Assembly (NCBI GenBank): GCA_013288215.1
Contig: JABDCI010000012.1
Coordinates: forward strand, 1 to 35,007
DNA: 35,007 nt
Reading direction: 5' to 3'
DNA from: Verrucomicrobiota bacterium
GTDB lineage: Bacteria; Verrucomicrobiota; Verrucomicrobiia; JABWAM01
Program-made: the position numbers and the translations under genes
The notes under the pieces: generated by a model
The model's input: only the letters and a program-made list of their open reading frames with translations
What the model was told of the DNA's origin: nothing
Databases searched by the model: none
Shown: positions 9,927 to 19,772 of the stretch, in pieces
How the letters are laid out: the number at the start of each line of letters is the position of its first letter
Numbering within the stretch: position 1 is the first letter of the stretch

Positions 9927-11498
9927 ATGAATGCAAGAGTTGAAACTTTCCTCAATCAATTTCCGAAATCGTGTGTCATCGCTTTCGCCGGTTTGTTGTT
10001 TTTTTTAAGTTCCTGCTCGGTTGGACCCAATTATTCGAAGCCTGAAGCCCCGGTTTCCCCGGCTTATAAGGAGGAAGGGAGTGACGCTTCTCAGGGGCCG
10101 CAGTGGAAAGAAGCAAAGCCCAGCGATGGGGAGATCCGCGGACAATGGTGGGAGATCTACAACGACACGCAACTCAATGCGTTGGAGGAACAGGTTGATA
10201 TTTCCAACCAGAATGTTCTCGCTGCTGAAGCCCAATTCCGAGCCGCACGTGCGGCGGTGAAAATCGCGAGGGCAGGGGCATACCCCACGTTAAATGCCTC
10301 GCCTTCGATCACGAAGTCTCGTTCCTCGTCGACTCTCGTCACAGTCCCGCCTGCCCCATCTTCGACGGCTGGCACAGCGGGCCGTTTCAATGGGGTTCAG
10401 ACGGATTACAACTTGCAGGCGGAGATCTCCTACATCCCCGATATTTGGGGCAATATCCGTCGTACCGTGGAACAGAGCTCGACTTCGGCACAGGCTTCTT
10501 TTGCGGATCTTGAGAACGCTCGTTTGTCCTATCATGCCCTGTTAGCACAGGATTATTTTGGATTGCGTGGGCTCGATGGCCAGAAACAGTTGCTCGAAAC
10601 GACGGTTGAATCCTATCAAAAATTTATCAAGCTGACAAACGACCGCTATCAAAGCGGCATCGCCTCGCGGGCGGATGTGGCCCAAGCGGAAGCCCAGCTT
10701 GATACGGCGCGTGCGCAGCTCATTGATGTGGGGATTCAGCGTGCCCAATTCGAACACGCCATTGCGATCCTGATCGGAACGCCCCCTTCACAATTTTCAA
10801 TACCGTCAGCTCCATTTACCGGAACGCCTCCTTCCATACCGGTGGGCGTTCCTTCCGATTTGCTTGAGCGGAGGCCGGATATCGCGGGAGCTGAAAGACG
10901 CATGGCGGCGGCCAATGCCGGGATTGGAGTCGCCATAGCAGCCTATTTCCCCACGTTGACTCTCACGGCGACTGCTGGAGTTGAAAGCTTCCAACTCACT
11001 CAATTGTTATCGGAGCCGAGCACCTTTTGGTCCCTTGGAGCCTCGGTTGCGCAAAACATTTTTGACGCTGGAAAACGCCATGCTCAAGTCGAGCAGGCCC
11101 GAGCATCCTATCAGGCCACCGTAGCAAATTACCGGCAGACGGTGCTCACTTCGTTTCAGCAGGTAGAAGACAATTTAGCGGCGCTGCGTCTTCTTGAAGA
11201 AGAGGCTCTCGTCCAAAACGCTGCCGTCAAGGCTGCCGAGCAGTCGCTCACTGTTTCTACTGCCCAGTACAAAGAGGGCATTCAAAGTTATCTTCAGGTT
11301 ATCGTTGCCCAGACCACCGCATTGAGTGACGAATTGAATGCTGTCAATATCCTCACTCGTCGCATGACAAGCAGCGTTCTTCTCATCGAAGCTTTAGGCG
11401 GCGGATGGGATGTTTCAAAATTACCAACGACACACGATGTCTCGATTCTTCCATCAAAAGAGACGGAACCATCCAAGGGTTCAAAGGATGAAAAGTAA
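9927..11498 (+). CDS. Outer membrane efflux lipoprotein (NodT/OprM family)
   Basis: Lipobox FFLSSCSVGPNYSKPEAP; QWWEIYNDTQLNALEEQ; VPSDLLERRPDIAGAERRMAAANAGIGVAIAAYFPTLTLTATAG. Confidence 0.93.
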   Translation: MNARVETFLNQFPKSCVIAFAGLLFFLSSCSVGPNYSKPEAPVSPAYKEEGSDASQGPQWKEAKPSDGEIRGQWWEIYNDTQLNALEEQVDISNQNVLAAEAQFRAARAAVKIARAGAYPTLNASPSITKSRSSSTLVTVPPAPSSTAGTAGRFNGVQTDYNLQAEISYIPDIWGNIRRTVEQSSTSAQASFADLENARLSYHALLAQDYFGLRGLDGQKQLLETTVESYQKFIKLTNDRYQSGIASRADVAQAEAQLDTARAQLIDVGIQRAQFEHAIAILIGTPPSQFSIPSAPFTGTPPSIPVGVPSDLLERRPDIAGAERRMAAANAGIGVAIAAYFPTLTLTATAGVESFQLTQLLSEPSTFWSLGASVAQNIFDAGKRHAQVEQARASYQATVANYRQTVLTSFQQVEDNLAALRLLEEEALVQNAAVKAAEQSLTVSTAQYKEGIQSYLQVIVAQTTALSDELNAVNILTRRMTSSVLLIEALGGGWDVSKLPTTHDVSILPSKETEPSKGSKDEK

Positions 11499-11660
11499 AA
11501 TCATTTCAAATTCGACTGGACCGAGAGAGATGACAATCCCGCAAGGAGTCTGACGATAAACGTGTGGCTTGCTGTTGCTTTTCCGGATCATCCATTCTTT
11601 GTGTTGCTCCGTTTTCAACCCAGGGTTGATTATTTTGAAAATCGGTCCAGATTCAAGGGG

Positions 11661-12752
11661 ATGCATCGAACAGCTCTCATGATTGCGGCATTTATCTTTT
11701 CTGCGAGCCTTGCAATTCAAGGATGGGCGCAAATGCCGGTTTCGCCTCCTGCACCCACAGGGGCATTGCTTTCCGATGCTCAGCTCGATCAGTTGCTCGG
11801 TCCCATTGCGCTTTATCCAGATCTTTTGATCGCGCAGATTCTGCCCGCCGCCACGCAGCCTAGTGAAGTGGTGCTGGCCGATCGTTATGTGAGCAATGGC
11901 AATGACCCGAACCAGATTGATGCGCAGCCTTGGGACGCGAGCCTCAAAGCGCTTGCCAGGTATCCTAATGTGCTGAAATGGATGGATGACAACCTTGCTT
12001 GGACGACCGAGCTGGGACAGGCTTTTCTCAATCAGCAGGAGGATGTCATGAATTCGATCCAACGCTTGCGAGCTCAGGCCCAGGCTCTCGGAAATTTGCA
12101 AGCAACTCCACAGGAAAATGTCATTGCAGACGATGGTTACATTGAAATCGTTCCTTGCGACCCTCAGCTGATTTATGTGCCTGTGTATCAGCCGGATTTG
12201 GTCTATTCCCAGCGTTGTTATGGGGGCTCCTTCATAACGTTTGGCATCGGTGCCTCATTCGGGGCATGGTTGGATCACGATTTCGATTGGCATCAACACC
12301 ATATCGTTGTTTGGAATCATGATCATCCGCGCCCAAACGATTGGAATCAACATCCTGGCCAGCATTCTCAGCAGACAAGTCAAGCTGCCCAAGCTGTCTG
12401 GCAGCCTCGCAGCCGAGCAGCTGTTTCAACCACAAATCGGGGAGATCGAGGTTGGGCGGGCTCGGATGTTCATGCAGCAGCTCCGAGAGTCAACCGAGCT
12501 GTGGCACCATCTGGGGAGGGGCGTGGAGCTTCCATCCAGTCCGTTCAACATTCGGCGCCTAGTGTGGAGCGATCTGCGACCATATCCAACCGACAGCCTT
12601 CTGCGAACGCGTTGATTGGCATTCATAATAGCGCTCATGACACCCATCAGTTCAGCCAACGCGGCCAGGTAAGCCGCCAGGCGATGAAAGCGCCGGCGGC
12701 GCCTGTTCGCTCAGTGGACCAATCCTACCCCAAAAAAGGTTCCAAGCGATGA
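11661..12752 (+). CDS. DUF3300 domain exported protein with His/Gln-rich C-terminal region
   Basis: Signal peptide MHRTALMIAAFIFSASLAIQGWA; LDQLLGPIALYPDLLIAQILPAATQPSEVVLADRYV and QEDVMNSIQRLRAQAQALGNLQATPQENV are DUF3300 hallmarks; start reset to ATG 11661. Confidence 0.85.
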   Translation: MHRTALMIAAFIFSASLAIQGWAQMPVSPPAPTGALLSDAQLDQLLGPIALYPDLLIAQILPAATQPSEVVLADRYVSNGNDPNQIDAQPWDASLKALARYPNVLKWMDDNLAWTTELGQAFLNQQEDVMNSIQRLRAQAQALGNLQATPQENVIADDGYIEIVPCDPQLIYVPVYQPDLVYSQRCYGGSFITFGIGASFGAWLDHDFDWHQHHIVVWNHDHPRPNDWNQHPGQHSQQTSQAAQAVWQPRSRAAVSTTNRGDRGWAGSDVHAAAPRVNRAVAPSGEGRGASIQSVQHSAPSVERSATISNRQPSANALIGIHNSAHDTHQFSQRGQVSRQAMKAPAAPVRSVDQSYPKKGSKR

Positions 12753-13708
12753 AAACGTGCCATGCTTCATGTCTGCGATCTGGGAGGACTCATGCCCCGA
12801 GGCTCATCCTCACGGTCTTTATTCTGATCTCATCCATGAGTTTGTTTGCAGCAAATGAACAGAGGTTCAACTCTCCCGAAGAAGCGGTGGCCGCCTTAGT
12901 GGCCGCAGCCAAGGTCAAAGATACCAAAAGTCTGCACGCTATTTTTGGGCCTACGGGACATGAACTTATTTCGGCCGACGCTGTTCAGGCAACCGAAGAG
13001 TTTCAAACGTTCGTTCAACGCCTCACAGAGAAAACGGATCTTGTTCACGAATCGGATGCCAAAGTGGTGCTCCAATTAGGCGCTGACGGTTGGCCGTTTC
13101 CGATTCCTCTCGTAAAACAGGATGGACAATGGTTTTTCGATACAGAAGCGGGCAAAGAGGAGATCCTCAATCGTCGCATTGGCCTCAATGAACTAGGCGC
13201 GATCCAGGTCTGCCGAGCTTATGTGGACGCCCAGCGAGAATATGCCGCCAAGGACCGAAATGGTGACGAAGTGCTCGAATATGCACAGCAGCTTCGCAGC
13301 ACCCCGGGTTCATATAATGGTCTCTATTGGAAGGTACAACCAGGAGAAGAGCTCAGTCCCTTGGGCCCATTGATTGCGCAAGCTTCCATGGAGGGGTATC
13401 GTCATCAGAGCAAGATCATGTCTGAAAGACCGTCAGCCTATCACGGTTACTATTTTAAGATCTTAACCAAAGAGGGGGCGCATGCTCCTGGCGGCAAGTA
13501 TGATTACGTCATTAATGGCCATATGATCGGCGGTTTCGCGTTCGTGGCATGGCCGGAGGAATGGGGAAATTCAGGCGTGATGACTTTTATTGTGAACCAA
13601 CAAGGAAAGATCTATGAGAAAAATCTGGGGCCAGAGACCTCTTCGAGTGCAACAGCAATGACGACTTACGACCCGGATAAAACATGGACGCTGACCAAAG
13701 AAAATTAA
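12749..13708 (+). CDS. DUF2950 domain exported protein
   Basis: FNSPEEAVAALVAAAKVKDTKSLHAIFGPTGHELI; NELGAIQVCRAYVDAQREYAAKDRNGDEVLEYAQ; starts in a 4-bp ATGA overlap with the DUF3300 gene. Confidence 0.85.
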   Translation: MKTCHASCLRSGRTHAPRLILTVFILISSMSLFAANEQRFNSPEEAVAALVAAAKVKDTKSLHAIFGPTGHELISADAVQATEEFQTFVQRLTEKTDLVHESDAKVVLQLGADGWPFPIPLVKQDGQWFFDTEAGKEEILNRRIGLNELGAIQVCRAYVDAQREYAAKDRNGDEVLEYAQQLRSTPGSYNGLYWKVQPGEELSPLGPLIAQASMEGYRHQSKIMSERPSAYHGYYFKILTKEGAHAPGGKYDYVINGHMIGGFAFVAWPEEWGNSGVMTFIVNQQGKIYEKNLGPETSSSATAMTTYDPDKTWTLTKEN

Positions 13709-13802
13709 TGGATGCGGCGGATCCTGTTCTTAGAGACAGCTCGGATGCAAATTTCTGACATGATCCTGGCAATGGATCACGGATCAAAATCCTAGCCGAT
13801 GC

Positions 13803-14333
13803 TTAATTGGCTCGCGCCTGCTGAAACGCTTTGTCAAAAGCGGCTTCTCCGTTGACTCCATAGGCCGCGACGAATCCTTTGCGAAATTGCTCATAGTCCT
13901 CATTAGAAGCCTTGGTGACGTTGGCTTTCAAATAGTCGATAAACTGGTCTCGGGTAGCCACATCCTCACGCAGATCTTTGGCCCAATCATGTCCCAATAG
14001 TCTAAAACTATGGGATCGTGAGGGTTCCATTCTCACAGAAGGCGCTGCCACAGGCTCTTGATAAACCACCGGAGCCGGGGAGGGTTGAACCACGACGGGA
14101 TCAGGTGCTACGACGACATAATTGGGATAGTAGGGATAGGAGTAATAGTAATAAGGCCGAGGTCCTACAATGGCATCCGTAATGACGGCGCCGGCCACCA
14201 AGCCTCCAAAAAACCCAGGAAATCCCCAACCCCGACCATGGTATTCATGCCCATGCCCGTGATCCGCAAAGGCAGGCGTGCACAATATCAAGGTTGACAA
14301 ACCGACACCTGCTGCAAAATGGAGTCTTTTCAT
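13803..14333 (-). CDS. Exported hypothetical protein with Gly/His- and Tyr/Pro-rich low-complexity N-terminal half
   Basis: Signal peptide MKRLHFAAGVGLSTLILCTPAFA; DHGHGHEYHGRGWGFPGFFGGLVAGAV, RPYYYYSYPYYPNYVVVAPDPVVVQPSPAPVVYQEPV. Confidence 0.75.
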   Translation of the reverse strand: MKRLHFAAGVGLSTLILCTPAFADHGHGHEYHGRGWGFPGFFGGLVAGAVITDAIVGPRPYYYYSYPYYPNYVVVAPDPVVVQPSPAPVVYQEPVAAPSVRMEPSRSHSFRLLGHDWAKDLREDVATRDQFIDYLKANVTKASNEDYEQFRKGFVAAYGVNGEAAFDKAFQQARAN

Positions 14334-14474
14334 ACGAATATTCCTAAAGGAGTGATCTTATCTTAATAGAAGTGATCCTTTAAGCCATCAAAAGATACAC
14401 TAAATTTCCCCTTAAATAAAGCGAGCAAACGCTTGTTATCACAGATTGTCCACTCATTGCGATGAACCTTAAGC

Positions 14475-14566
14475 TGGCGGAGGAGGTGAGATTCGAACTC
14501 ACGGATGGGTTTCCCCATCGCTCGATTTCAAGTCGAGTGCCTTAAACCGGGCTCAGCCACTCCTCC
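14475..14566 (-). tRNA. tRNA-Ser, anticodon UGA
   Basis: Minus strand GGAGGAGTGGCTGAGCCCGGTTTAAGGCACTCGACTTGAAATCGAGCGATGGGGAAACCCATCCGTGAGTTCGAATCTCACCTCCTCCGCCA: 7-bp acceptor, CTCGA-CTTGAAA-TCGAG anticodon arm, long variable arm, GTTCGAATC T-loop, encoded CCA. Confidence 0.95.
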
Positions 14567-14750
14567 ACAAGTGGAAACAACAAATCGCCGTTGTGGCCCA
14601 GCCCTAAATGATATAACAAGGGGCGGGTGAGATCTGCTGCTTCGCCATGGGATTGATTATGCTCTCTTCAAGAAGGGCGGCAAGCAAATCTAAAATCGCT
14701 CCATTTCCCCCCGCCGCAAGACGGCTCCTCTTTGGGCAGGGCCCACGAAA

Positions 14751-14777
14751 AAGCCCTTGGGATTGCCAAGGGCTTTT
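14751..14777. terminator. Bidirectional Rho-independent terminator-like hairpin
   Basis: AAGCCCTTGG-gattg-CCAAGGGCTT flanked by A/T runs on both sides. Confidence 0.65.
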
Positions 14778-14879
14778 AAAGTGTGCAGCTGTGATGAAAC
14801 TGCCTTGCTGTCGATTACGGTGACCCGGAGACCGTTTTTGTTTCGGTCTTGAGATTTGCAAAGCGTCAGCTGCAGCCGC

Positions 14880-15257
14880 TTAAGAACCTAACTGGTTTTT
14901 GAGACCAGCCAGCAGCCACATGGGAAGAGAGATGGGAACTCCTTCCGATTGTGCTGAAATGGGTTCCTCCTGAGCAGGAAGAATGAACCGTTTCGTATGA
15001 ATCCGCGTTGTAGGCCGGCTATTGAGGTATACACGGGTCTTTACACGTGGGCACGACATGGCTTGCCGCCACTGATCATAGTGATGGGCTTTCCAGTCAA
15101 ACATGGACGTGGCTAGACCAATGTCCCGACCCGCCTTTTCACTTTCCAACCATTTATGGCGCAGGATTTCCTCGATAGGAGGAGTGGGACTTCCAAAGGT
15201 TTCATGCAGGATCTCCTGCACGTCACGTTGGGTATATTTATCTACATTAGGATACAT
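14880..15257 (-). CDS. Conserved-looking hypothetical protein
   Basis: ORF 14880..15398 with most plausible start at MYPNVDKYTQRDVQEILHETFGSPTPPIEEILRHKWLESEKAGRDIGL...; no family confidently recognised. Confidence 0.5.
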   Translation of the reverse strand: MYPNVDKYTQRDVQEILHETFGSPTPPIEEILRHKWLESEKAGRDIGLATSMFDWKAHHYDQWRQAMSCPRVKTRVYLNSRPTTRIHTKRFILPAQEEPISAQSEGVPISLPMWLLAGLKNQLGS

Positions 15258-15348
15258 GCGCGTTAGTATAGCAAAAGAGGTGCCAGTTGCAAACTTCCCA
15301 ATGAAACATTTATATGACGTAATTGAGACAATACGGCACATTTTTGAA

Positions 15349-16188
15349 TCAAAAATGTCTCTTTTCGTCCAGTGGGGATGTCTCGATTTGCTCACCAAGA
15401 TCTGTCGGTTTTTTTCGTGGAAAGCCGATTCCGCGCTTCGATTTTTGAATGAAATCGAGCAAATGGTTCACTTCATAAATCAGTTCATTTTCCCGAAGCT
15501 GTTTCATTCCCTGACTGAGATTCAGGCCTCCATGAAAAAGGGTTGCATAGGCAGCTTTGAGTTTGGACCGATGCTCCAGGGAGATGTCGGATCGCTTCAA
15601 CCCGACTGAATTAAGACCGACGAGTTCATTGTTTTCGACCGTCATGCAGTAGGGAGCCACGTCCTTGCTGATGCGGGAAAGTCCGCGGATCATGGAGCGT
15701 GTGCCGATGCGGCAATGCTGATGGACAACGGCGCCTCCGCCAACAAAGGCGAAGTCCTCAATTTCCACATGACCGCCGAGAAGCACCGCGTTCGCCAGAA
15801 TCACGTGGTTTCCAAGAAGGCAGTTGTGGCCCACGTGACAATGGGCCATCAGGAAATTGTGATCGCCGATCCGGGTTTCAGAGCCTTCGGCCGTACCGCG
15901 ATGAATCGTGACATGTTCACGGATCCGGTTCCGATTTCCGATGACGAGGAATGTTTGAGCGTTTTTGTAAGAGAGATCCTGCGGGGCATCGCCCAGCACG
16001 CAGCCGGCATGGATGTCGTTTTCTTCTCCGATCGTCATATTACCGGTGAGATGACAGTGGGGGCCGATCCGGCATCCAGCACCCACGCGCACGCCTTCAT
16101 CGATCACGCTATAGGGGCCGACCATGGCGGTCTCGTGGACTTCCGCTTCGTGATGGATCACGGCCGTGGGATGAATGAGAGAGTTCAA
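15349..16188 (-). CDS. lpxA: Acyl-[ACP]--UDP-N-acetylglucosamine O-acyltransferase
   Basis: Left-handed beta-helix hexapeptide repeats; IHPTAVIHHEAEVHETAMVGPYSVI, GDHNFLMAHCHVGHNCLLGNHVILAN, VGLNSVGLKRSD. Confidence 0.95.
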   Translation of the reverse strand: MNSLIHPTAVIHHEAEVHETAMVGPYSVIDEGVRVGAGCRIGPHCHLTGNMTIGEENDIHAGCVLGDAPQDLSYKNAQTFLVIGNRNRIREHVTIHRGTAEGSETRIGDHNFLMAHCHVGHNCLLGNHVILANAVLLGGHVEIEDFAFVGGGAVVHQHCRIGTRSMIRGLSRISKDVAPYCMTVENNELVGLNSVGLKRSDISLEHRSKLKAAYATLFHGGLNLSQGMKQLRENELIYEVNHLLDFIQKSKRGIGFPRKKPTDLGEQIETSPLDEKRHF

Positions 16189-16203
16189 GAAGAAAGGATG
16201 CGC

Positions 16204-17181
16204 TTAAGTTGCGCAGACAGCGAGTATGAATTCCTGCTCCTGTCCGGCGGGAGTGAGCATGTGCGGGTTTGCTCCAAGCAGGAGGGTCTCGCCTTCGTCA
16301 GCGTGAACATGTTCCTGCGCACCCGAGTCGATTTGGATTGAGCCTCTCAACATATGCAGAACAGCCGGTTTTCCCCCGAAACCCATGGCTTCTTTGAGAC
16401 GGAAGTGGTGCACACTGAAAGAATCGCAGTGGGCGAGGAGGCTTGATTGGTTGGCCTCATTTTCTTGAGATTCGACTTCAGGCAAAACGAGAGATGGTTC
16501 GAAATCTTGGAAATTGGTGCAGAGAAGCGTCTGCTCGATATGCAGTTCTCGCGGCTTTCCGTCAAGGCCGACATGGCCCCAATCATAAACGCGATAAGTC
16601 GTGTCGGAATTTTGCTGGATTTCGAGGATGAGACAACCCGCATCAATGGCGTGAATGCGTCCCGAAGGGATGAACATGGCATCGCCACGTTTCACCTTCA
16701 GGCGATGAATCAGGGGTTCAAGCGTTTGATTTTTCAATTCCGTCTCGAATTGTTCGCGGGTCACGCCTTTTTTCAAGCCGGCCATGAGCGCTGCGTGCGC
16801 TTGCGCTTCGAGGAGATACCATATTTCAGTTTTCGGTTCGCCTTTGAGTTGAGATGCGACGGAGACGGGAGGGTGGACCTGGAGCGACAGGCGTTGGGCG
16901 GCGTCGAGCAGTTTGATCAGAAGGGGAAAACGCTGGCCGCGAGTCCATGGGATGCCCATGATTTTTTCGCCATGTTCATCGAGAAGCCAGCGAATCGTTT
17001 TGCCAGCGCACGCGCCATCCGCTATCACGCTCTCATCACCTTCGCGATCGGATAGTTCCCAGCTCTCACCAATCTTCTTGCCGTGGGGGGCCTGGGCATG
17101 GTTCGGAACATCGGAGATAGCGCCATTACCCCATGGGCGTTCCTTGTAAATAGGTTGAAATTTAAATACGGATTGCTTCAT
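16204..17181 (-). CDS. manA: Mannose-6-phosphate isomerase, class I
   Basis: FQPIYKERPWGNGAI; FPLLIKLLDAAQRLSLQVHP; TEIWYLLEA; GDAMFIPSGRIHAIDAGCLILEIQQNSDTTYRVYDW. Start reset to MKQSVFKF. Confidence 0.93.
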   Translation of the reverse strand: MKQSVFKFQPIYKERPWGNGAISDVPNHAQAPHGKKIGESWELSDREGDESVIADGACAGKTIRWLLDEHGEKIMGIPWTRGQRFPLLIKLLDAAQRLSLQVHPPVSVASQLKGEPKTEIWYLLEAQAHAALMAGLKKGVTREQFETELKNQTLEPLIHRLKVKRGDAMFIPSGRIHAIDAGCLILEIQQNSDTTYRVYDWGHVGLDGKPRELHIEQTLLCTNFQDFEPSLVLPEVESQENEANQSSLLAHCDSFSVHHFRLKEAMGFGGKPAVLHMLRGSIQIDSGAQEHVHADEGETLLLGANPHMLTPAGQEQEFILAVCAT

Positions 17182-17265
17182 ATCTACTTCTTTGCCAATG
17201 GCTTGCGCGCGAGGGTAATCCTTGCCCCCTAAGCTGCATTGGTGCATAAACTTCTCTTCATACAA

Positions 17266-19668
17266 ATGGCGAAACAAGCAAAAAACGCGCTGACACGGGA
17301 GCTTTCCGGAATCATCTATTTGTCCATTACCATTTTATTGGCATGTTCTTTTTATTCGTACGACCCAAAGGACGTCCATGGCACTCGGAGTGCGGCTGAC
17401 ATGCATAACTGGTTCGGATTTTTTGGGGCTTACCTTGCCTACATTCTCTATAGTTGCATTGGGTGGGCTGCAAACCTTCTTCCTCTGATCTGCTTATATC
17501 TTGGCGTCGCGGCCTTGTTTCGAATGGACTACCGTCTCAAAGCGAGCGCCCTTTGGATGCTTGCCTTTGTGCTCGGATTCTCCTGCCTTTTGCAGGTGAT
17601 TGTGGCGAATGAGGTGGCTTGGGCGACGAAAAACAACAATCTGGGAGCTCGATGGGATAATCCGACAAGAGGCATTGCGGGGATGTGGGGATATTGGGCC
17701 GGAACACGTGTTTTTCAGACCATCTTCGGACAGATCGGATCTGTCGTCACTTTTTTGTTGGTGAGTGGCGCAAGTCTTTTCATGGCGCTCCAGATTCATC
17801 CTCGGGCGATCTACGTTTGGGTTTCCGATCAATTGCGGCAGCGAAAAGTTCAAAAGCGCGAGGAAGCGTTGCGGAGTGGAGATATCAAAACAGTCTTGCG
17901 CACCCGTGAGCAGGAAATTGCGGAGCGCCAGCGTCTGATCGAGCGCGAGTTGTCACGTCGCGGCAAGAAGATGCCTCCCGAAACAAAGGCAGGGGAGCGC
18001 AAGGACGAACCTTTGGGCCCGGGGGAAGAAGAGAGGGCCCCGTCGTTGTTTCCGGATGAAAGGATGGAATCGAAGCCGGAGAAGCAGGAATACAAAATCA
18101 ATCGTCCGACCAAGGCGAAAGCGGCCTTGAAGCCGCAACCGCAGCCGACCGCGATGGGCCCCTACTCGTTGCCGCCGCATGATTTGCTTCGAGGGGCAGC
18201 GGAAGATGTGCTTCTCGATACAAAAGAAGAAATTTCCATTCGGGGCGCCATTATCGAAACGACCCTGCGCGATTTTGGAATCCACGTTCGCATGGGGGAG
18301 ATCACGCAAGGCGCTACGATCACCCGGTTTGAAGTGGTTCCTTCGCCCGGAGTGAAGGTCGAACGCATCGTCAATTTGCAGAACAACCTTTCGCTCGCTC
18401 TCAAGGCCGACAAAGTGAACATCCTGGCTCCTGTGGCGGGCAAAGGAACCGTGGGCATCGAAGTGGCGAACACTTCGAAAGCGGCGGTGCTGATTCGCGA
18501 ATTGATCGAGAGCTCGGAGTTCCAGAATTCGCGCGCAAAAATCCCGCTCGCTATTGGGAAGGATGTTTATGGAAAAACGCTGATCGCCGATCTCGCCGAA
18601 ATGCCGCACCTGCTCATCGCCGGATCGACGGGATCTGGAAAGTCCGTCTGCATCAATGCGATCCTTTCGAGCATCCTCTACAAATTTTCACCAGACGAGA
18701 TTCGCCTCATCCTGATTGATCCCAAAGTGGTGGAGCTTCAAATCTACAACACGCTGCCGCATTTGGTTGTGCCGGTCGTGAGCGATCCAAAGAAGGTGAT
18801 CGTCGCGTTGCGTTGGGTGATCCGCGAAATGGAGAAACGCTATGCGATCATGGCGAAAGTGGGTGTTCGCAATATCGCCGCTTTCAATGCGCGTTCGAAA
18901 CAGTCCAAGGCTGCGGTCAAAGAGGAGCCATCGAAAATCGAGGAATCGGAAGATGAGACCCAGCAGATGTTGCTTCCCGAAGAGAAGGTGGTCATCCCGG
19001 AGAAACTACCCTACATCGTCGTCTTTATCGATGAACTGGCGGACCTGATGTTGACGGCGCCGGTGGATGCCGAAGACGCCATCACACGCATCACGCAGAT
19101 GGCCCGCGCCGCAGGCATTCATCTCATTGTCGCGACGCAGACACCGCGCGCGGACATCGTCACGGGGACCATTAAAACGAATTTACCGTCCAAGATTTCA
19201 TTTCGCGTGGCATCCAAGATCGATTCGCGTGTCATTCTGGACGAAAACGGTGCTGAAAACCTGCTCGGCAAGGGCGATATGTTTTACAAGTCGTCCGACT
19301 CCTCGGTGCTCGTGCGCGCCCAGGGAGCCTTCATTTCCGATGATGAAGTGAGATGTATTGTGGATTTTTGCGGAAAACAGGCGCCGGCACTTTATGACAC
19401 CGAAATCCAGGAAAAGCTCTCGAAACCTGCACAGGTAGAGGGGGAGGCGAGCGATGAGGACGAGGAGTTAATTGAAAAATGCATTCAGGTGATCCGTCAA
19501 GAAGGGCGCGCTTCGACCTCGCTGTTGCAGCGGCGTCTACGCCTCGGATACACGAGGGCAGCGCGCGTCATGGACGCGCTTGAGGAGCGGGGGGTGGTGG
19601 GCCCCGCCCAGGGAGCGAAGGATCGGGAGATCCTGATCCGTCTCGAGGGTGCTCCCGAAGAAGGTTGA
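17266..19668 (+). CDS. ftsK: DNA translocase FtsK/SpoIIIE
   Basis: N-terminal TM segments; Walker A PHLLIAGSTGSGKSVCINA; LPYIVVFIDELADLM; gamma winged helix RASTSLLQRRLRLGYTRAARVMDALEERGVVGPAQGAKDREILI. Start at internal ATG 17266. Confidence 0.96.
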   Translation: MAKQAKNALTRELSGIIYLSITILLACSFYSYDPKDVHGTRSAADMHNWFGFFGAYLAYILYSCIGWAANLLPLICLYLGVAALFRMDYRLKASALWMLAFVLGFSCLLQVIVANEVAWATKNNNLGARWDNPTRGIAGMWGYWAGTRVFQTIFGQIGSVVTFLLVSGASLFMALQIHPRAIYVWVSDQLRQRKVQKREEALRSGDIKTVLRTREQEIAERQRLIERELSRRGKKMPPETKAGERKDEPLGPGEEERAPSLFPDERMESKPEKQEYKINRPTKAKAALKPQPQPTAMGPYSLPPHDLLRGAAEDVLLDTKEEISIRGAIIETTLRDFGIHVRMGEITQGATITRFEVVPSPGVKVERIVNLQNNLSLALKADKVNILAPVAGKGTVGIEVANTSKAAVLIRELIESSEFQNSRAKIPLAIGKDVYGKTLIADLAEMPHLLIAGSTGSGKSVCINAILSSILYKFSPDEIRLILIDPKVVELQIYNTLPHLVVPVVSDPKKVIVALRWVIREMEKRYAIMAKVGVRNIAAFNARSKQSKAAVKEEPSKIEESEDETQQMLLPEEKVVIPEKLPYIVVFIDELADLMLTAPVDAEDAITRITQMARAAGIHLIVATQTPRADIVTGTIKTNLPSKISFRVASKIDSRVILDENGAENLLGKGDMFYKSSDSSVLVRAQGAFISDDEVRCIVDFCGKQAPALYDTEIQEKLSKPAQVEGEASDEDEELIEKCIQVIRQEGRASTSLLQRRLRLGYTRAARVMDALEERGVVGPAQGAKDREILIRLEGAPEEG

Positions 19669-19772
19669 TATCCAAAGAATGCCGAATGGCTTATTCCAAA
19701 ATGGTATGTCCTTCTCACGTCGGATGTTTTTCGTTTTGCATTTTCGCATAATTTTTCACAAGGTGTTGAATC

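Noticed and set aside
14475-14566. tRNA-Ser as a possible integration site for a mobile element
   Set aside because: No integrase, no direct repeat of the tRNA 3' end seen, and flanks are housekeeping genes.
14604-14861. 85-aa minus ORF between tRNA-Ser and the hypothetical protein
   Set aside because: Overlaps a terminator hairpin, no motif, composition non-protein-like.
15715-16341. 208-aa plus-strand ORF opposite lpxA/manA
   Set aside because: Spans two confident minus-strand genes; no recognisable family.
18880-19010. Charged insertion in FtsK (SKQSKAAVKEEPSKIEESEDETQQMLLPEEK) between the NIAAFN and LPYIVV segments
   Set aside because: Length-variable loop at this site is common among FtsK proteins; not evidence of a new function.
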